Assembly (NCBI GenBank): GCA_045807225.1
Contig: JBJMHU010000099.1
Coordinates: forward strand, 1-7,260
Direction: 5' to 3'
DNA length: 7,260 nt
Source of the DNA: Fodinibacter sp045807225
GTDB taxonomy: Bacteria; Actinomycetota; Actinomycetes; Actinomycetales; Dermatophilaceae
In this document: in pieces, positions 1 to 7,260 of the stretch
How positions within the stretch are numbered: position 1 is the stretch's first letter
Layout: every line of letters begins with the position of its first letter
Made by a program: the position numbers and the translations under genes
Notes under the pieces: model-generated
What the model saw: only the letters and a program-made list of their open reading frames with translations
Database searches by the model: none
Told to the model about the DNA's origin: nothing

Positions 1-255
1 CAGGTCGCCCTGGCCGGCCCGCGCCAGCGCGTCGGCGAGGACGCCGAAGTACGTGCAGCCGTGCACGAGCGGGCGCACGGCGTTGCCGTCGGTCCACGGC
101 CGTATCCGCGTCGCGGCGTTCCCGCGCTGCTCGCCGGTGAGGAACCAGCCGAGCTCCGTCCGCCCTCCCGCGACGGCCGCCAGGCGGACGCCGGACCCGG
201 TCGCCCGACGCAGCCGCGACGTGAGGCGAGGCGCCCGGGGCCCATGGCGGTGCAC
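1..255 (-). CDS. Phospholipase D-like family protein, N-terminal part (cut by left edge)
   Basis: An open minus-strand frame runs off the left edge and gives 85 residues from the GTG at 255-253. It shows a WFLTGEQRGN block (residues about 37-46) and a GNAVRPLVHGCTYF block (about 57-70), ending in GDL. I recognise these as the N-terminal signature of actinobacterial phospholipase-D/cardiolipin-synthase-like proteins, which usually read W-LT-ERGN, GN-V-PLVHG-YF, then GD. The catalytic HKD motifs lie further downstream, outside the window, so activity cannot be judged. In the family these enzymes cleave or transfer phosphodiester bonds, usually in phospholipids. The start is uncertain: the same frame is open up to a TAA at 333-331 and also offers TTG at 264, GTG at 306 and ATG at 315. 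None has a convincing ribosome-binding site. The gene diverges from the AAA+ ATPase operon. I am fairly sure of the frame and family and less sure of the start. Confidence 0.72.
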   Translation of the reverse strand, partial: MHRHGPRAPRLTSRLRRATGSGVRLAAVAGGRTELGWFLTGEQRGNAATRIRPWTDGNAVRPLVHGCTYFGVLADALARAGQGDL

Positions 256-344
256 GGGGACCAAACTCGCACAGGTGGCTGGTCGCGGCCACGGGCGGGA
301 TCGCACGGGGTGCATCGGCCGGGCCCGGGCTTACGCTCGACCGA
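256..344. other. Divergent intergenic region between the PLD-like gene and the AAA+ operon
   Basis: This 89-bp gap between two diverging genes should hold promoters in both directions. On the plus strand a TACGCT box fits a -10 element for the ATPase gene. On the minus strand no clear -10 box is visible. If the PLD-like protein starts at the upstream ATG (315), most of the gap would be coding. No strong inverted repeat or operator stands out beyond generic GC-rich palindromes such as GGGCCCGGGC. Confidence 0.5.
332..337 (+). promoter_or_regulatory. Putative -10 box (TACGCT) for a leaderless AAA+ ATPase transcript
   Basis: TACGCT matches the actinobacterial TANNNT -10 consensus and ends 7 bases before the ATG at 345. 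Transcription would then start at or next to the A of the start codon. No purine-rich ribosome-binding site is present upstream of that ATG, which fits a leaderless mRNA, a common arrangement in actinobacteria. No good -35 hexamer is seen 16-19 bases upstream. This is inferred from spacing and motif only. Confidence 0.42.
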
Positions 345-1730
345 ATGATGCGACCCACCCCAGCAACCGTCGGCGAGCTCCGCGCCTCGGGGCATGTGCA
401 CACGTCCGTGCGTGCGGAGCTGCGCGCCAACCTCCTCGCGGCCCTCCGGGAAGGGCGCGACCCCTGGCCCGGCATCCACGGCTTCGAGTCCACCGTCGTC
501 CCGCAGCTCGAGCGTGCCCTGCTCGCGGGGCACGACATCGTGCTGCTCGGCGAGCGCGGCCAGGGCAAGACGCGACTCCTGCGCACGCTGGTCGGCCTGC
601 TCGACGAGTGGTCCCCGGTCATCGACGGGTCCGAGCTCGGCGAGCACCCCTACGAGCCGATCACGGTGGCCGGCCGGCGGCGTGCGGCGGACGAGGGCGC
701 CGACCTTCCCGTCGCGTGGCGCCGCCGCGAGGAGCGGTACGTCGAGAAGCTCGCGACGCCGGACACGAGCGTCGCCGACCTCATCGGCGACGTGGACCCC
801 ATGAAGGTCGCCGAGGGGCGGGCCCTCGGTGACCCCGAGACGATCCACTTCGGCCTCGTCCCACGGGGCCACCGGGGCATCGTCGCCATCAACGAGCTGC
901 CCGACCTCGCCGAGCGGATCCAGGTCGCGATGCTCAACGTGATGGAGGAGCGCGACATCCAGATCCGCGGCTACGTGCTGCGGCTGCCGCTCGACGTGCT
1001 GGTCGTCGCCAGCGCCAACCCGGAGGACTACACCAACCGGGGGCGCATCATCACCCCCCTCAAGGACCGCTTCGGCGCCGAGATCCGCACCCACTACCCG
1101 CGCGAGCTCGACGACGAGGTCGCCGTCATCCGGCAGGAGGCCCACCTCGTCGCCACGGTTCCCGACGCCCTGGTCGAGATCGTCGCCCGCTTCACCCGCG
1201 CCCTGCGCCAGTCCCCGGCCGTCGACCAGCGCTCCGGCGTCTCGGCGCGGTTCGCCATCGCGGGCACCGAGACCGTCGCAGCGGCGGCGCTGCACCGCGC
1301 CACCACGCGCGGCGAGGAGCAGGCGGTGGCCCGGGTCGTCGACCTCGAGGCGGCGCTCGACGTGCTGCGCGGCAAGATCGAGTTCGAGTCGGGCGAGGAG
1401 GGCCGCGAGCGCGAGGTGCTCGCGCACCTGCTGCGCACCTCCACCGCCGAGACCTGTCGAAAGCGGTTGGGCGGCATCGACCTCCATCTCGTCGTCGACG
1501 CCATCGAGGCCGGCGCGCTGGTCACCACCGGTGAGCGGGTCAGTGCCGCGGAGTTCCTGCACGGGCTGCCCGTCATCGGCGAGTCCGACGTCTACGACGC
1601 CGTGTGCGAGCGGCTCGACGCCACGACCGACGGCGAGCGGGCCAGTGCCATCGAGCTGGCCCTCGAGGGCCTCTACCTCGCGCGCCGGATCAGCAAGGAC
1701 AGCGCCGACGGGGAGACGATCTACGGGTGA
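345..1730 (+). CDS. ChlI/MoxR-like AAA+ ATPase (magnesium chelatase subunit-like, Rv0958-type)
   Basis: This 461-residue protein is a cytoplasmic AAA+ ATPase of the helix-2-insert group that includes magnesium chelatase ChlI and MoxR. Walker A is GERGQGKT (residues 69-76, K75/T76). An insert follows, with TPDTSVADLIGDVDP (about 138-152) and GLVPRGHRG (170-178), like the ChlI region before Walker B. Walker B is IVAINELPD (179-187), with N183 in place of the usual Asp and E184 kept. Sensor 1 lies in VVASANPEDY (N225), and R242 in LKDRF is a likely arginine finger. Helical lid and C-terminal regions follow. Length and motifs match M. tuberculosis Rv0958, annotated as a possible magnesium chelatase. 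The start is ATGATG, so Met1 or Met2 is possible. The VWA gene overlaps its stop, so the two are an operon. In known relatives such ATPases remodel or insert metal into client proteins together with a VWA partner. The client here is unknown, and no pigment genes are nearby. Confidence 0.93.
   Translation: MMRPTPATVGELRASGHVHTSVRAELRANLLAALREGRDPWPGIHGFESTVVPQLERALLAGHDIVLLGERGQGKTRLLRTLVGLLDEWSPVIDGSELGEHPYEPITVAGRRRAADEGADLPVAWRRREERYVEKLATPDTSVADLIGDVDPMKVAEGRALGDPETIHFGLVPRGHRGIVAINELPDLAERIQVAMLNVMEERDIQIRGYVLRLPLDVLVVASANPEDYTNRGRIITPLKDRFGAEIRTHYPRELDDEVAVIRQEAHLVATVPDALVEIVARFTRALRQSPAVDQRSGVSARFAIAGTETVAAAALHRATTRGEEQAVARVVDLEAALDVLRGKIEFESGEEGREREVLAHLLRTSTAETCRKRLGGIDLHLVVDAIEAGALVTTGERVSAAEFLHGLPVIGESDVYDAVCERLDATTDGERASAIELALEGLYLARRISKDSADGETIYG
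1710..1715 (+). promoter_or_regulatory. Ribosome-binding site GGGGAG for the VWA gene
   Basis: GGGGAG lies 11 bases before the GTG at 1727, inside the end of the ATPase gene. The spacing is a little long. Together with the 4-base start/stop overlap it supports GTG 1727 as the start of the VWA protein, rather than an ATG deep inside the ATPase gene. Confidence 0.5.
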
Positions 1731-3757
1731 GCGGGGCCAGCGGCTCGGGCCGCACGTCGCGGTACGCCCGGTATGCCGGGGGGCCCGACCCGCTCGCGCC
1801 CCCGGTCGACCTGCGCGAGGCGCTCGACGCCATCGGCGAGGACGTCATGGCGGGCGTCTCCCCGGAGCGGGCGATGCGCGAGCTGCTGCGCCAGGGCACC
1901 CAGTCGCGCGTCGGCCTCGACGAGCTCGCTCGCCAGGTGGCGCAGCGCCGGCGCGAGCTGCTGCAGAAGCACCAGCTGGGCGGCACCCTCGAGGAGATCA
2001 AGAAGCTGCTCGACGAGGCGGTCCTCGCCGAGCGCAAGCAGCTGGCCCGCGACCTCGACGACGACGCACGGTTCGCCGAGATGCGGATGGAGGGGCTCCC
2101 GGCATCCCCAGCGGCGGCGGTGACCGAGCTGGCCGACTACGAGTGGCGCAGCAGCGAGGCGCGCGAGAAGTACGACCAGATCAAGGACCTGCTCGGCCGC
2201 GAGCTGCTCGACCAGCGCTTCGCCGGCATGAAGCAGGCCCTCGAGAACGCCACCCCCGAGGACCGCGAGCGGGTGGAGGAGATGCTCAGCGACCTCGGGG
2301 ACCTGCTCGCGGCGCACGCCCGTGGCGACGACACCACCGAGCAGTTCCGTGACTTCATGGACAAGCACGGCGAGTTCTTCCCCGAGAACCCCGAGAGCGT
2401 CGAGGAGCTGATCGACGCGCTGGCCGCGCGGGCGGCGGCCGCCCAGCGGATGCTCGCGTCGATGACCCCCGAGCAGCGTGCCGAGCTGGCGCAGCTGTCT
2501 CAGCAGGCGTTCGGCTCCCCCGGCCTGATGGAGCAGCTCGACCGGCTCGACGACCTGCTGCGCGGGCTGCGCCCCGGCGAGGACTGGGACGGGTCGGAGC
2601 AGTTCAGCGGCGAGCAGGGGCTCGGGCTCGGTGACGGCACCGGGGCGCTGCAGGACCTCGCCCAGCTCGACGCGCTGTCCGACCAGCTCGCCCAGGCCCA
2701 CCCCGGCGCCCGGATGGACGACGTCGACCTCGACGCCCTGGCCCGCCAGCTCGGCGACGACGCCGCCGTCGACGCCCGCGCCCTCGCCGCGCTGGAGAAG
2801 GCGCTGCGCGAGAGCGGCTACCTCACCCGGGCCGCCGACGGCAGCCTGCGCCTGTCGCCCCAGGCGATGCGCGAGCTCGGCAAGTCGCTCCTGCGCGACG
2901 TCGCGGGCCGGCTGTCGAACCGCTCGGGCGCACGAGACGTGCGGACCGCCGGCGCGGCCGGTGAGCAGAGCGGCGCCACCCGGCAGTGGGAGTTCGGCGA
3001 CACCGAGGCCTGGGACGTCACCCGCACGATGACCAACGCGCTCAGCCGCACGGCCGACGAAGGACGGGCCGCGGGCGACGGCATCCGGCTCGACATCCGC
3101 GACGTCGAGGTGGTCGAGACCGAGGCGCGCACCCGGGCCGCCGTGGCGCTGCTCGTCGACACGTCGTTCTCGATGGCGATGGACGGCCGGTGGGTGCCGA
3201 TGAAGCGCACCGCGCTCGCGCTGCACCAGCTCATCTCGAGCCGCTTCCGTGGCGACTCCCTCGAGCTCATCGGCTTCGGCCGGCACGCCGAGGTCATGCA
3301 GATCGAGCAGCTCACCGCGCTCGACGCCATGTGGGAGAAGGGCACCAACCTGCACCACGCGCTGCTCCTCGCGAACCGGCACTTCCGCCGGCACCCGCAC
3401 GAGCAGCCGGTGCTGCTCATCGTCACCGACGGCGAGCCGACCTCGCACCTCGAGCCCGGCGGCGAGGTGTTCTTCGACTACCCGCCACACCCGCGCACCA
3501 TCGCGCTCGCGGTGCGCGAGCTGGATGCCGCCGCGCGCCTGGGTGCCCAGACCACCTTCTTCCGGCTCGGTGAGGATGCCGGGCTGGCCCGGTTCGTCGA
3601 CTCGATGGCTCGGCGCGCCGGGGGCAAGGTCGTCGCTCCGGAGCTCGGCGACCTGGGTGCTGCGGTCGTCGGGTCATACCTCGGGTCCCGGTCTCCCTCG
3701 ACGCCGTTCGGGTCCTACCGCGACATGTTCGGCACCCGCGGCTTCTGGGCCGACTGA
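1727..3757 (+). CDS. VWA-domain protein, ChlD-like partner of the AAA+ ATPase (COG4867/Rv0959-type)
   Basis: The 676-residue protein starts at a GTG that overlaps the ATPase stop by 4 bases (GTGA). An ATG at 1604 in the same frame would add 41 residues inside the ATPase gene, and that extension looks like out-of-frame translation. The first ~420 residues are mostly charged, Leu/Glu/Arg/Gln-rich predicted helices, with a Gly/Asp/Gln-rich stretch around 280-310 that recalls the acidic linker of ChlD. A conserved-looking GDTEAWDVTRT block sits at 424-434. A C-terminal von Willebrand factor A domain (about 470-650) has a complete MIDAS: DTSFS (D478, S480, S482), T540 in KGTNL, and D568 in VTDGEPT. 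This should bind Mg2+ or another divalent ion and a partner acidic residue. Size and architecture match M. tuberculosis Rv0959. It probably docks on the ATPase ring and links it to a client. No signal peptide or membrane segment is visible, so it is likely cytosolic. The client is unknown. Confidence 0.92.
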   Translation: MSGASGSGRTSRYARYAGGPDPLAPPVDLREALDAIGEDVMAGVSPERAMRELLRQGTQSRVGLDELARQVAQRRRELLQKHQLGGTLEEIKKLLDEAVLAERKQLARDLDDDARFAEMRMEGLPASPAAAVTELADYEWRSSEAREKYDQIKDLLGRELLDQRFAGMKQALENATPEDRERVEEMLSDLGDLLAAHARGDDTTEQFRDFMDKHGEFFPENPESVEELIDALAARAAAAQRMLASMTPEQRAELAQLSQQAFGSPGLMEQLDRLDDLLRGLRPGEDWDGSEQFSGEQGLGLGDGTGALQDLAQLDALSDQLAQAHPGARMDDVDLDALARQLGDDAAVDARALAALEKALRESGYLTRAADGSLRLSPQAMRELGKSLLRDVAGRLSNRSGARDVRTAGAAGEQSGATRQWEFGDTEAWDVTRTMTNALSRTADEGRAAGDGIRLDIRDVEVVETEARTRAAVALLVDTSFSMAMDGRWVPMKRTALALHQLISSRFRGDSLELIGFGRHAEVMQIEQLTALDAMWEKGTNLHHALLLANRHFRRHPHEQPVLLIVTDGEPTSHLEPGGEVFFDYPPHPRTIALAVRELDAAARLGAQTTFFRLGEDAGLARFVDSMARRAGGKVVAPELGDLGAAVVGSYLGSRSPSTPFGSYRDMFGTRGFWAD

Positions 3758-3791
3758 TCCGTCCGGCGCGGCGGACCGCTCCCACCGACAT

Positions 3792-3851
3792 GCAGTCGGC
3801 GTCACCCAGCCGCCCGCCGAGCGTCCGGCCGGCGCCAGGTCAGCCGACTGC
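3792..3851. repeat. 9-bp inverted repeat with a competing small hairpin
   Basis: GCAGTCGGC (3792-3800) is a perfect inverted match to GCCGACTGC (3843-3851), with a 42-base loop. The left arm can instead pair locally: CCGAC (3785-3789) with GTCGG (3795-3799) around ATGCA. The two pairings exclude each other. A 9-bp match at this distance can arise by chance in such GC-rich DNA, so function is unproven. It may help 3'-end formation of the VWA mRNA. Confidence 0.3.
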
Positions 3852-3924
3852 CTGTCCGCAGAAGCACCTTCGCGCCAACACGCATCCGGTCAGCAACGGA
3901 GAAGCACACAGGATGCCGTCCGCC

Positions 3925-3930
3925 TAGAGT
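3925..3930 (+). promoter_or_regulatory. Putative -10 box (TAGAGT) for the DUF1059-like gene
   Basis: TAGAGT fits the actinobacterial TANNNT -10 consensus and would place transcription start near A3937, giving a 5' leader of about 43 bases. No recognisable TTGACA-type -35 element is seen at the matching distance, so the assignment rests on the -10 motif, its intergenic position and the lack of another candidate. Confidence 0.35.
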
Positions 3931-3936
3931 CGCTGC

Positions 3937-3955
3937 ACGGCACAGGAAGTGCCGT
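3937..3955 (+). repeat. Perfect 7-bp stem hairpin at the 5' end of the predicted DUF1059 leader
   Basis: ACGGCAC pairs with GTGCCGT around the loop AGGAA. The repeat starts exactly at the predicted transcription start (A3937) and ends 24 bases before the ATG. It could be a 5' stem-loop in the mRNA or a DNA operator at the start site. The loop is purine-rich but too far from the ATG to be the ribosome-binding site. Confidence 0.45.
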
Positions 3956-3966
3956 TCAGGCAGAGC

Positions 3967-3971
3967 GAGGA
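3967..3971 (+). promoter_or_regulatory. Ribosome-binding site GAGGA for the DUF1059-like gene
   Basis: GAGGA ends 8 bases before the ATG at 3980, which is good spacing. It fixes the start of this small gene and supports it as truly translated. Confidence 0.6.
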
Positions 3972-3979
3972 TCCAGACC

Positions 3980-4216
3980 ATGAAGACGATGACGTGCCGA
4001 CAGCTCGGAGGGGCCTGCGACCTCCCGCTCACGGGGGACAGCGGTGACGAGGTGATCAAGGCCCAGGACGCCCACCTCAAGGAGGTCGTCGCGGCGGGCG
4101 ACACCGACCACGAGCAGGCCCTCAAGGAGATGAAGGGCCGCTGGAAGCACCCCATTTCCGGGATGGGTTGGTACAAGCAGGTCAAGCGCGACTTCGCCGC
4201 CCTGCCCGAGGGCTGA
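3980..4216 (+). CDS. DUF1059-like small protein
   Basis: This 78-residue protein begins MKTMTCRQLGGACDLPLTGD. I recognise that as the DUF1059 signature, in which members start with M-K-TC-LGG-CD and a Thr/Gly-rich turn. It continues with a helical stretch, an HLKEVV segment and DTDHEQALKEMKGRW, and ends with Trp/Tyr/Lys-rich residues. DUF1059 proteins have no established biochemical function. Two conserved-looking cysteines (C6, C13) and several histidines could bind metal or react with thiols, but that is speculation. It has a good ribosome-binding site, no signal peptide and no membrane segment, so it is likely a soluble cytoplasmic protein. It appears to be its own transcription unit, with a -10-like box upstream and a hairpin immediately after the stop codon. 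Confidence 0.85.
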   Translation: MKTMTCRQLGGACDLPLTGDSGDEVIKAQDAHLKEVVAAGDTDHEQALKEMKGRWKHPISGMGWYKQVKRDFAALPEG

Positions 4217-4238
4217 CCGACCCAGCGGTCGGGCCTTT
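4217..4238 (+). terminator. Probable intrinsic terminator after the DUF1059-like gene
   Basis: CCGACC (4217-4222) pairs with GGTCGG (4227-4232) around CAGC and is followed by GCCTTT. The 6-bp GC-rich stem with a tetraloop begins at the base after the TGA stop. The T-run is only three bases, so it may be a weak or Rho-assisted terminator, as is common in high-GC bacteria. Confidence 0.5.
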
Positions 4239-4329
4239 CCGTGCCACCGCCGCCACGTCTCACCGTTGCCGGCCGGGTCGGCGCCGAACCCGGTTGCACC
4301 CGGCATCCGGCACTTGGTTGGGTAAGGCG

Positions 4330-4869
4330 ATGGCAGACAACGGCATGTGGTCCGCGCCCGGCACCGACCCCCGCGAGGGCCTCCCACCCGGCCGCGGCGA
4401 ACGGGAGGTGCTGGAGCAGTACCTCGAGCACTACCGGATGACGCTCGAGCTCAAGTGCGAGGGGCTGGATGCCGCGCAGCTCGCGGCCCGCTCCGTGCCG
4501 CCCTCGACGATGTCGCTGCTGGGCCTGGTGCGACACCTGGCCCGGGTCGAGCACGGGTGGTGGCGGCGCACCATCGAGGGGCGCCCCGACCTGCCGCGCC
4601 TCTACCGCACCGATGGCGACCCCGACCTCGACTTCACCGGCGCGACTCCCGACGACGCGACGGTCGCGGACGCGTGGCGCTGCTGGCGCACCGAGGTCGA
4701 GCACGCCCGCGAGGTCTACGCCGGGCTCGACCTCGACGCGCTGATCGACGTGCACGGCGAGGACGTGGAGGGGCGCGACATCGTGGTGCACCTCGTCGAG
4801 GAGTACGCCCGGCACTGCGGGCACGCCGACCTGCTGCGCGAGTGCGTCGACGGGCGCACCGGCCAGTAG
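4330..4869 (+). CDS. DinB-like protein, DUF664 family
   Basis: The 179-residue protein fits the DUF664 branch of the DinB/YfiT four-helix-bundle superfamily. It has an early helix with LEQYLEHYRMTLELKCEGLD (residues 28-47), then SLLGLVRHLARVEHGWW (62-78), and near the C-terminus EEYARHCGHADLLRE (157-171). H69 together with H162 and H165 are the likely metal-binding histidines of the fold. Superfamily members include thiol-dependent S-transferases and isomerases that use mycothiol or bacillithiol; for DUF664 the reaction is not established. ATG 4330 was chosen because the frame upstream (back to an ATG at 4168) runs through the previous gene and its hairpin and reads as non-coding. The only purine-rich element, AAGG at 4324-4327, is just 2 bases from this ATG, so ATG 4345 (Met6) remains possible. 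No promoter is obvious in the 113-bp gap. It converges with the DUF309 gene. Confidence 0.87.
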   Translation: MADNGMWSAPGTDPREGLPPGRGEREVLEQYLEHYRMTLELKCEGLDAAQLAARSVPPSTMSLLGLVRHLARVEHGWWRRTIEGRPDLPRLYRTDGDPDLDFTGATPDDATVADAWRCWRTEVEHAREVYAGLDLDALIDVHGEDVEGRDIVVHLVEEYARHCGHADLLRECVDGRTGQ

Positions 4870-4894
4870 CCGAGCAACAGCACGGCCGGGGCCA

Positions 4895-4913
4895 CCCGGG
4901 CAGCGCGCCCGGG
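4895..4913. terminator. Hairpin between convergent genes, possible bidirectional terminator
   Basis: CCCGGGC (4895-4901) pairs perfectly with GCCCGGG (4907-4913) around AGCGC. It lies in the 44-bp gap between the stop codons of the DinB and DUF309 genes and abuts the DUF309 stop. No T-run follows on either strand, so it would work as a shared mRNA 3'-end structure or Rho-assisted terminator rather than a classical intrinsic one. Confidence 0.45.
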
Positions 4914-5341
4914 CTACTGCGGCCCGGACGCCCGCTCACGAGCACAGGCGACGGTCTCCTCGAGGTCGAGCCCGTGCGTCGTCGCACCGCTGCGGCGATA
5001 CGTCTCGAGCCGCCCGGCACCGCGCTCGAGCAACCGGTCGGCGCCGACGGCATTGCCGCGGGCGGCGTGCGTGAGCCCGACACAGAGCTGGGCCAACCCC
5101 TGCCAGAGGTCTCGCTCGTCCTCCGGCCCGGCCTTCCAGCGCGCCTCGAGAACCTCGTGCGCCGCGAACGGCCGGCCCTCGCGCACCAGGGCCCGGGCGG
5201 TCTCGATCGTCTCCGCCGGTGGCAGGGCCTCCTCCGGCACCGGCTCGACCCCGGCATCCCCGTAGGGCAGCGGCCGACCGAGCGCGTCGCGAGGTCGCTG
5301 CTGGCGCGGGCGACCGGCGTCGTCGCGGTCACGACCCGCGC

Positions 5342-5345
<4 letters not shown>
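4914..5345 (-). CDS. DUF309 family protein
   Basis: This 143-residue protein carries the DUF309 core: FAAHEVLEARWK (residues 60-71), DERDLWQGLAQLCVGLTHAARGN (76-98 region) and GADRLLERGAGRLETY (101-116). It is preceded by PRDALGRPLPYG (18-29), a segment often seen at the start of actinobacterial members. DUF309 proteins are small helical bundles (TTHA0068-like fold) with no assigned reaction. The conserved His-Glu (H63, E64), Trp, Lys and second His (H93) line the expected core site. The start is GTG (5345-5343), which overlaps the pepN TGA by 4 bases, so the two genes are probably translationally coupled and share an mRNA. No signal peptide or transmembrane segment is seen. The residue run before PRDALG is Arg/Asp-rich and probably disordered. 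Confidence 0.88.

Positions 5346-7260
<1,915 letters not shown>

Larger units (their letters stand above)
3758..3979. other. 222-bp intergenic region after the VWA gene
   Basis: No convincing gene is seen here. The left part contains a weak hairpin (GTCCG 3761-3765 with CGGAC 3772-3776) that lacks a T-run, and a pair of longer inverted repeats. The right part carries a candidate -10 box, a perfect short hairpin and a ribosome-binding site for the DUF1059 gene. The region therefore probably ends the ATPase/VWA transcript and starts a new one, although no classical terminator is present. Confidence 0.5.

Noticed and set aside
53..832. Plus-strand open frames covering the left end and the start of the ATPase gene
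   Set aside because: Their products are Arg/Ala/Pro-rich with no motifs. The same DNA encodes PLD-family motifs on the minus strand and a conserved AAA+ protein on the plus strand.
1604..1726. An in-frame ATG at 1604 that would extend the VWA protein by 41 residues
   Set aside because: It lies deep within the ATPase gene, and its product is an Arg/Pro/Gly-rich out-of-frame translation. GTG 1727 has a ribosome-binding site, a coupled overlap and a length matching Rv0959.
1721..3490. A 589-codon open frame on the minus strand
   Set aside because: It lies wholly opposite the VWA gene, reads as low-complexity Leu/Val/Gly/Arg-rich sequence without motifs, and is the usual antisense artefact of high third-position GC.
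4294..4323. A possible promoter for the DinB-like gene (TTGCAC, then TTGGGT)
   Set aside because: The -10 candidate lacks the near-essential A at its second position, so I could not support it as a promoter.
4168..4329. An upstream ATG at 4168 extending the DinB-like protein
   Set aside because: The extension overlaps the DUF1059 gene and its terminator-like hairpin and reads as Arg/Pro-rich sequence unlike the family.
3802..4824. A 340-codon open frame on the minus strand
   Set aside because: It spans antisense to two recognised families (DUF1059 and DUF664), both intergenic gaps and a terminator, and has no recognisable domain.

Overview
The window is very GC-rich, with G or C at almost every third codon position. 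It carries genes typical of Actinomycetota: a paired magnesium-chelatase-like AAA+ ATPase and VWA protein resembling Mycobacterium tuberculosis Rv0958/Rv0959, a DUF664 DinB-like protein, and a PepN-type M1 aminopeptidase. A high-GC actinobacterium, perhaps of the Intrasporangiaceae/Micrococcales kind, is the best guess. The genus cannot be fixed from this sequence. I see no insertion sequence, CRISPR array, tRNA or rRNA, and no compositional break, so this reads as ordinary chromosome.

Layout, left to right. Positions 1-255 hold the N-terminal part of a phospholipase-D-like gene on the minus strand, cut by the left edge. An 89-bp divergent gap follows. Next is a plus-strand two-gene operon: a ChlI/MoxR-like AAA+ ATPase (345-1730), then a 676-residue VWA protein (1727-3757). 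The two overlap by 4 bases (GTGA). A 222-bp spacer with inverted repeats and a possible promoter leads to a 78-residue DUF1059-like gene (3980-4216), which has a hairpin directly after its stop. A DinB/DUF664 gene (4330-4869) comes next. It converges, across a 44-bp gap containing a strong hairpin, on a minus-strand operon. That operon is pepN (from beyond the right edge to 5342) followed by a DUF309 gene (5345-4914), again joined by a 4-base GTGA overlap.

How the genes work together. The ATPase and VWA protein are very probably partners: an ATPase ring plus a MIDAS adaptor, as in magnesium chelatase ChlI/ChlD and MoxR/VWA systems. Their client is unknown, and no third chelatase subunit or pigment gene is visible. 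pepN and the DUF309 gene are probably co-translated, but no common pathway can be read from the sequence. The DUF1059 and DinB genes look like independent small housekeeping or stress-type genes.

The most useful second looks are the chelatase-like pair with an Asn in place of the Walker B Asp, a probable leaderless start for that operon, and a perfect hairpin exactly at the predicted transcription start of the DUF1059 gene. I found no clear sign of a wholly new system.
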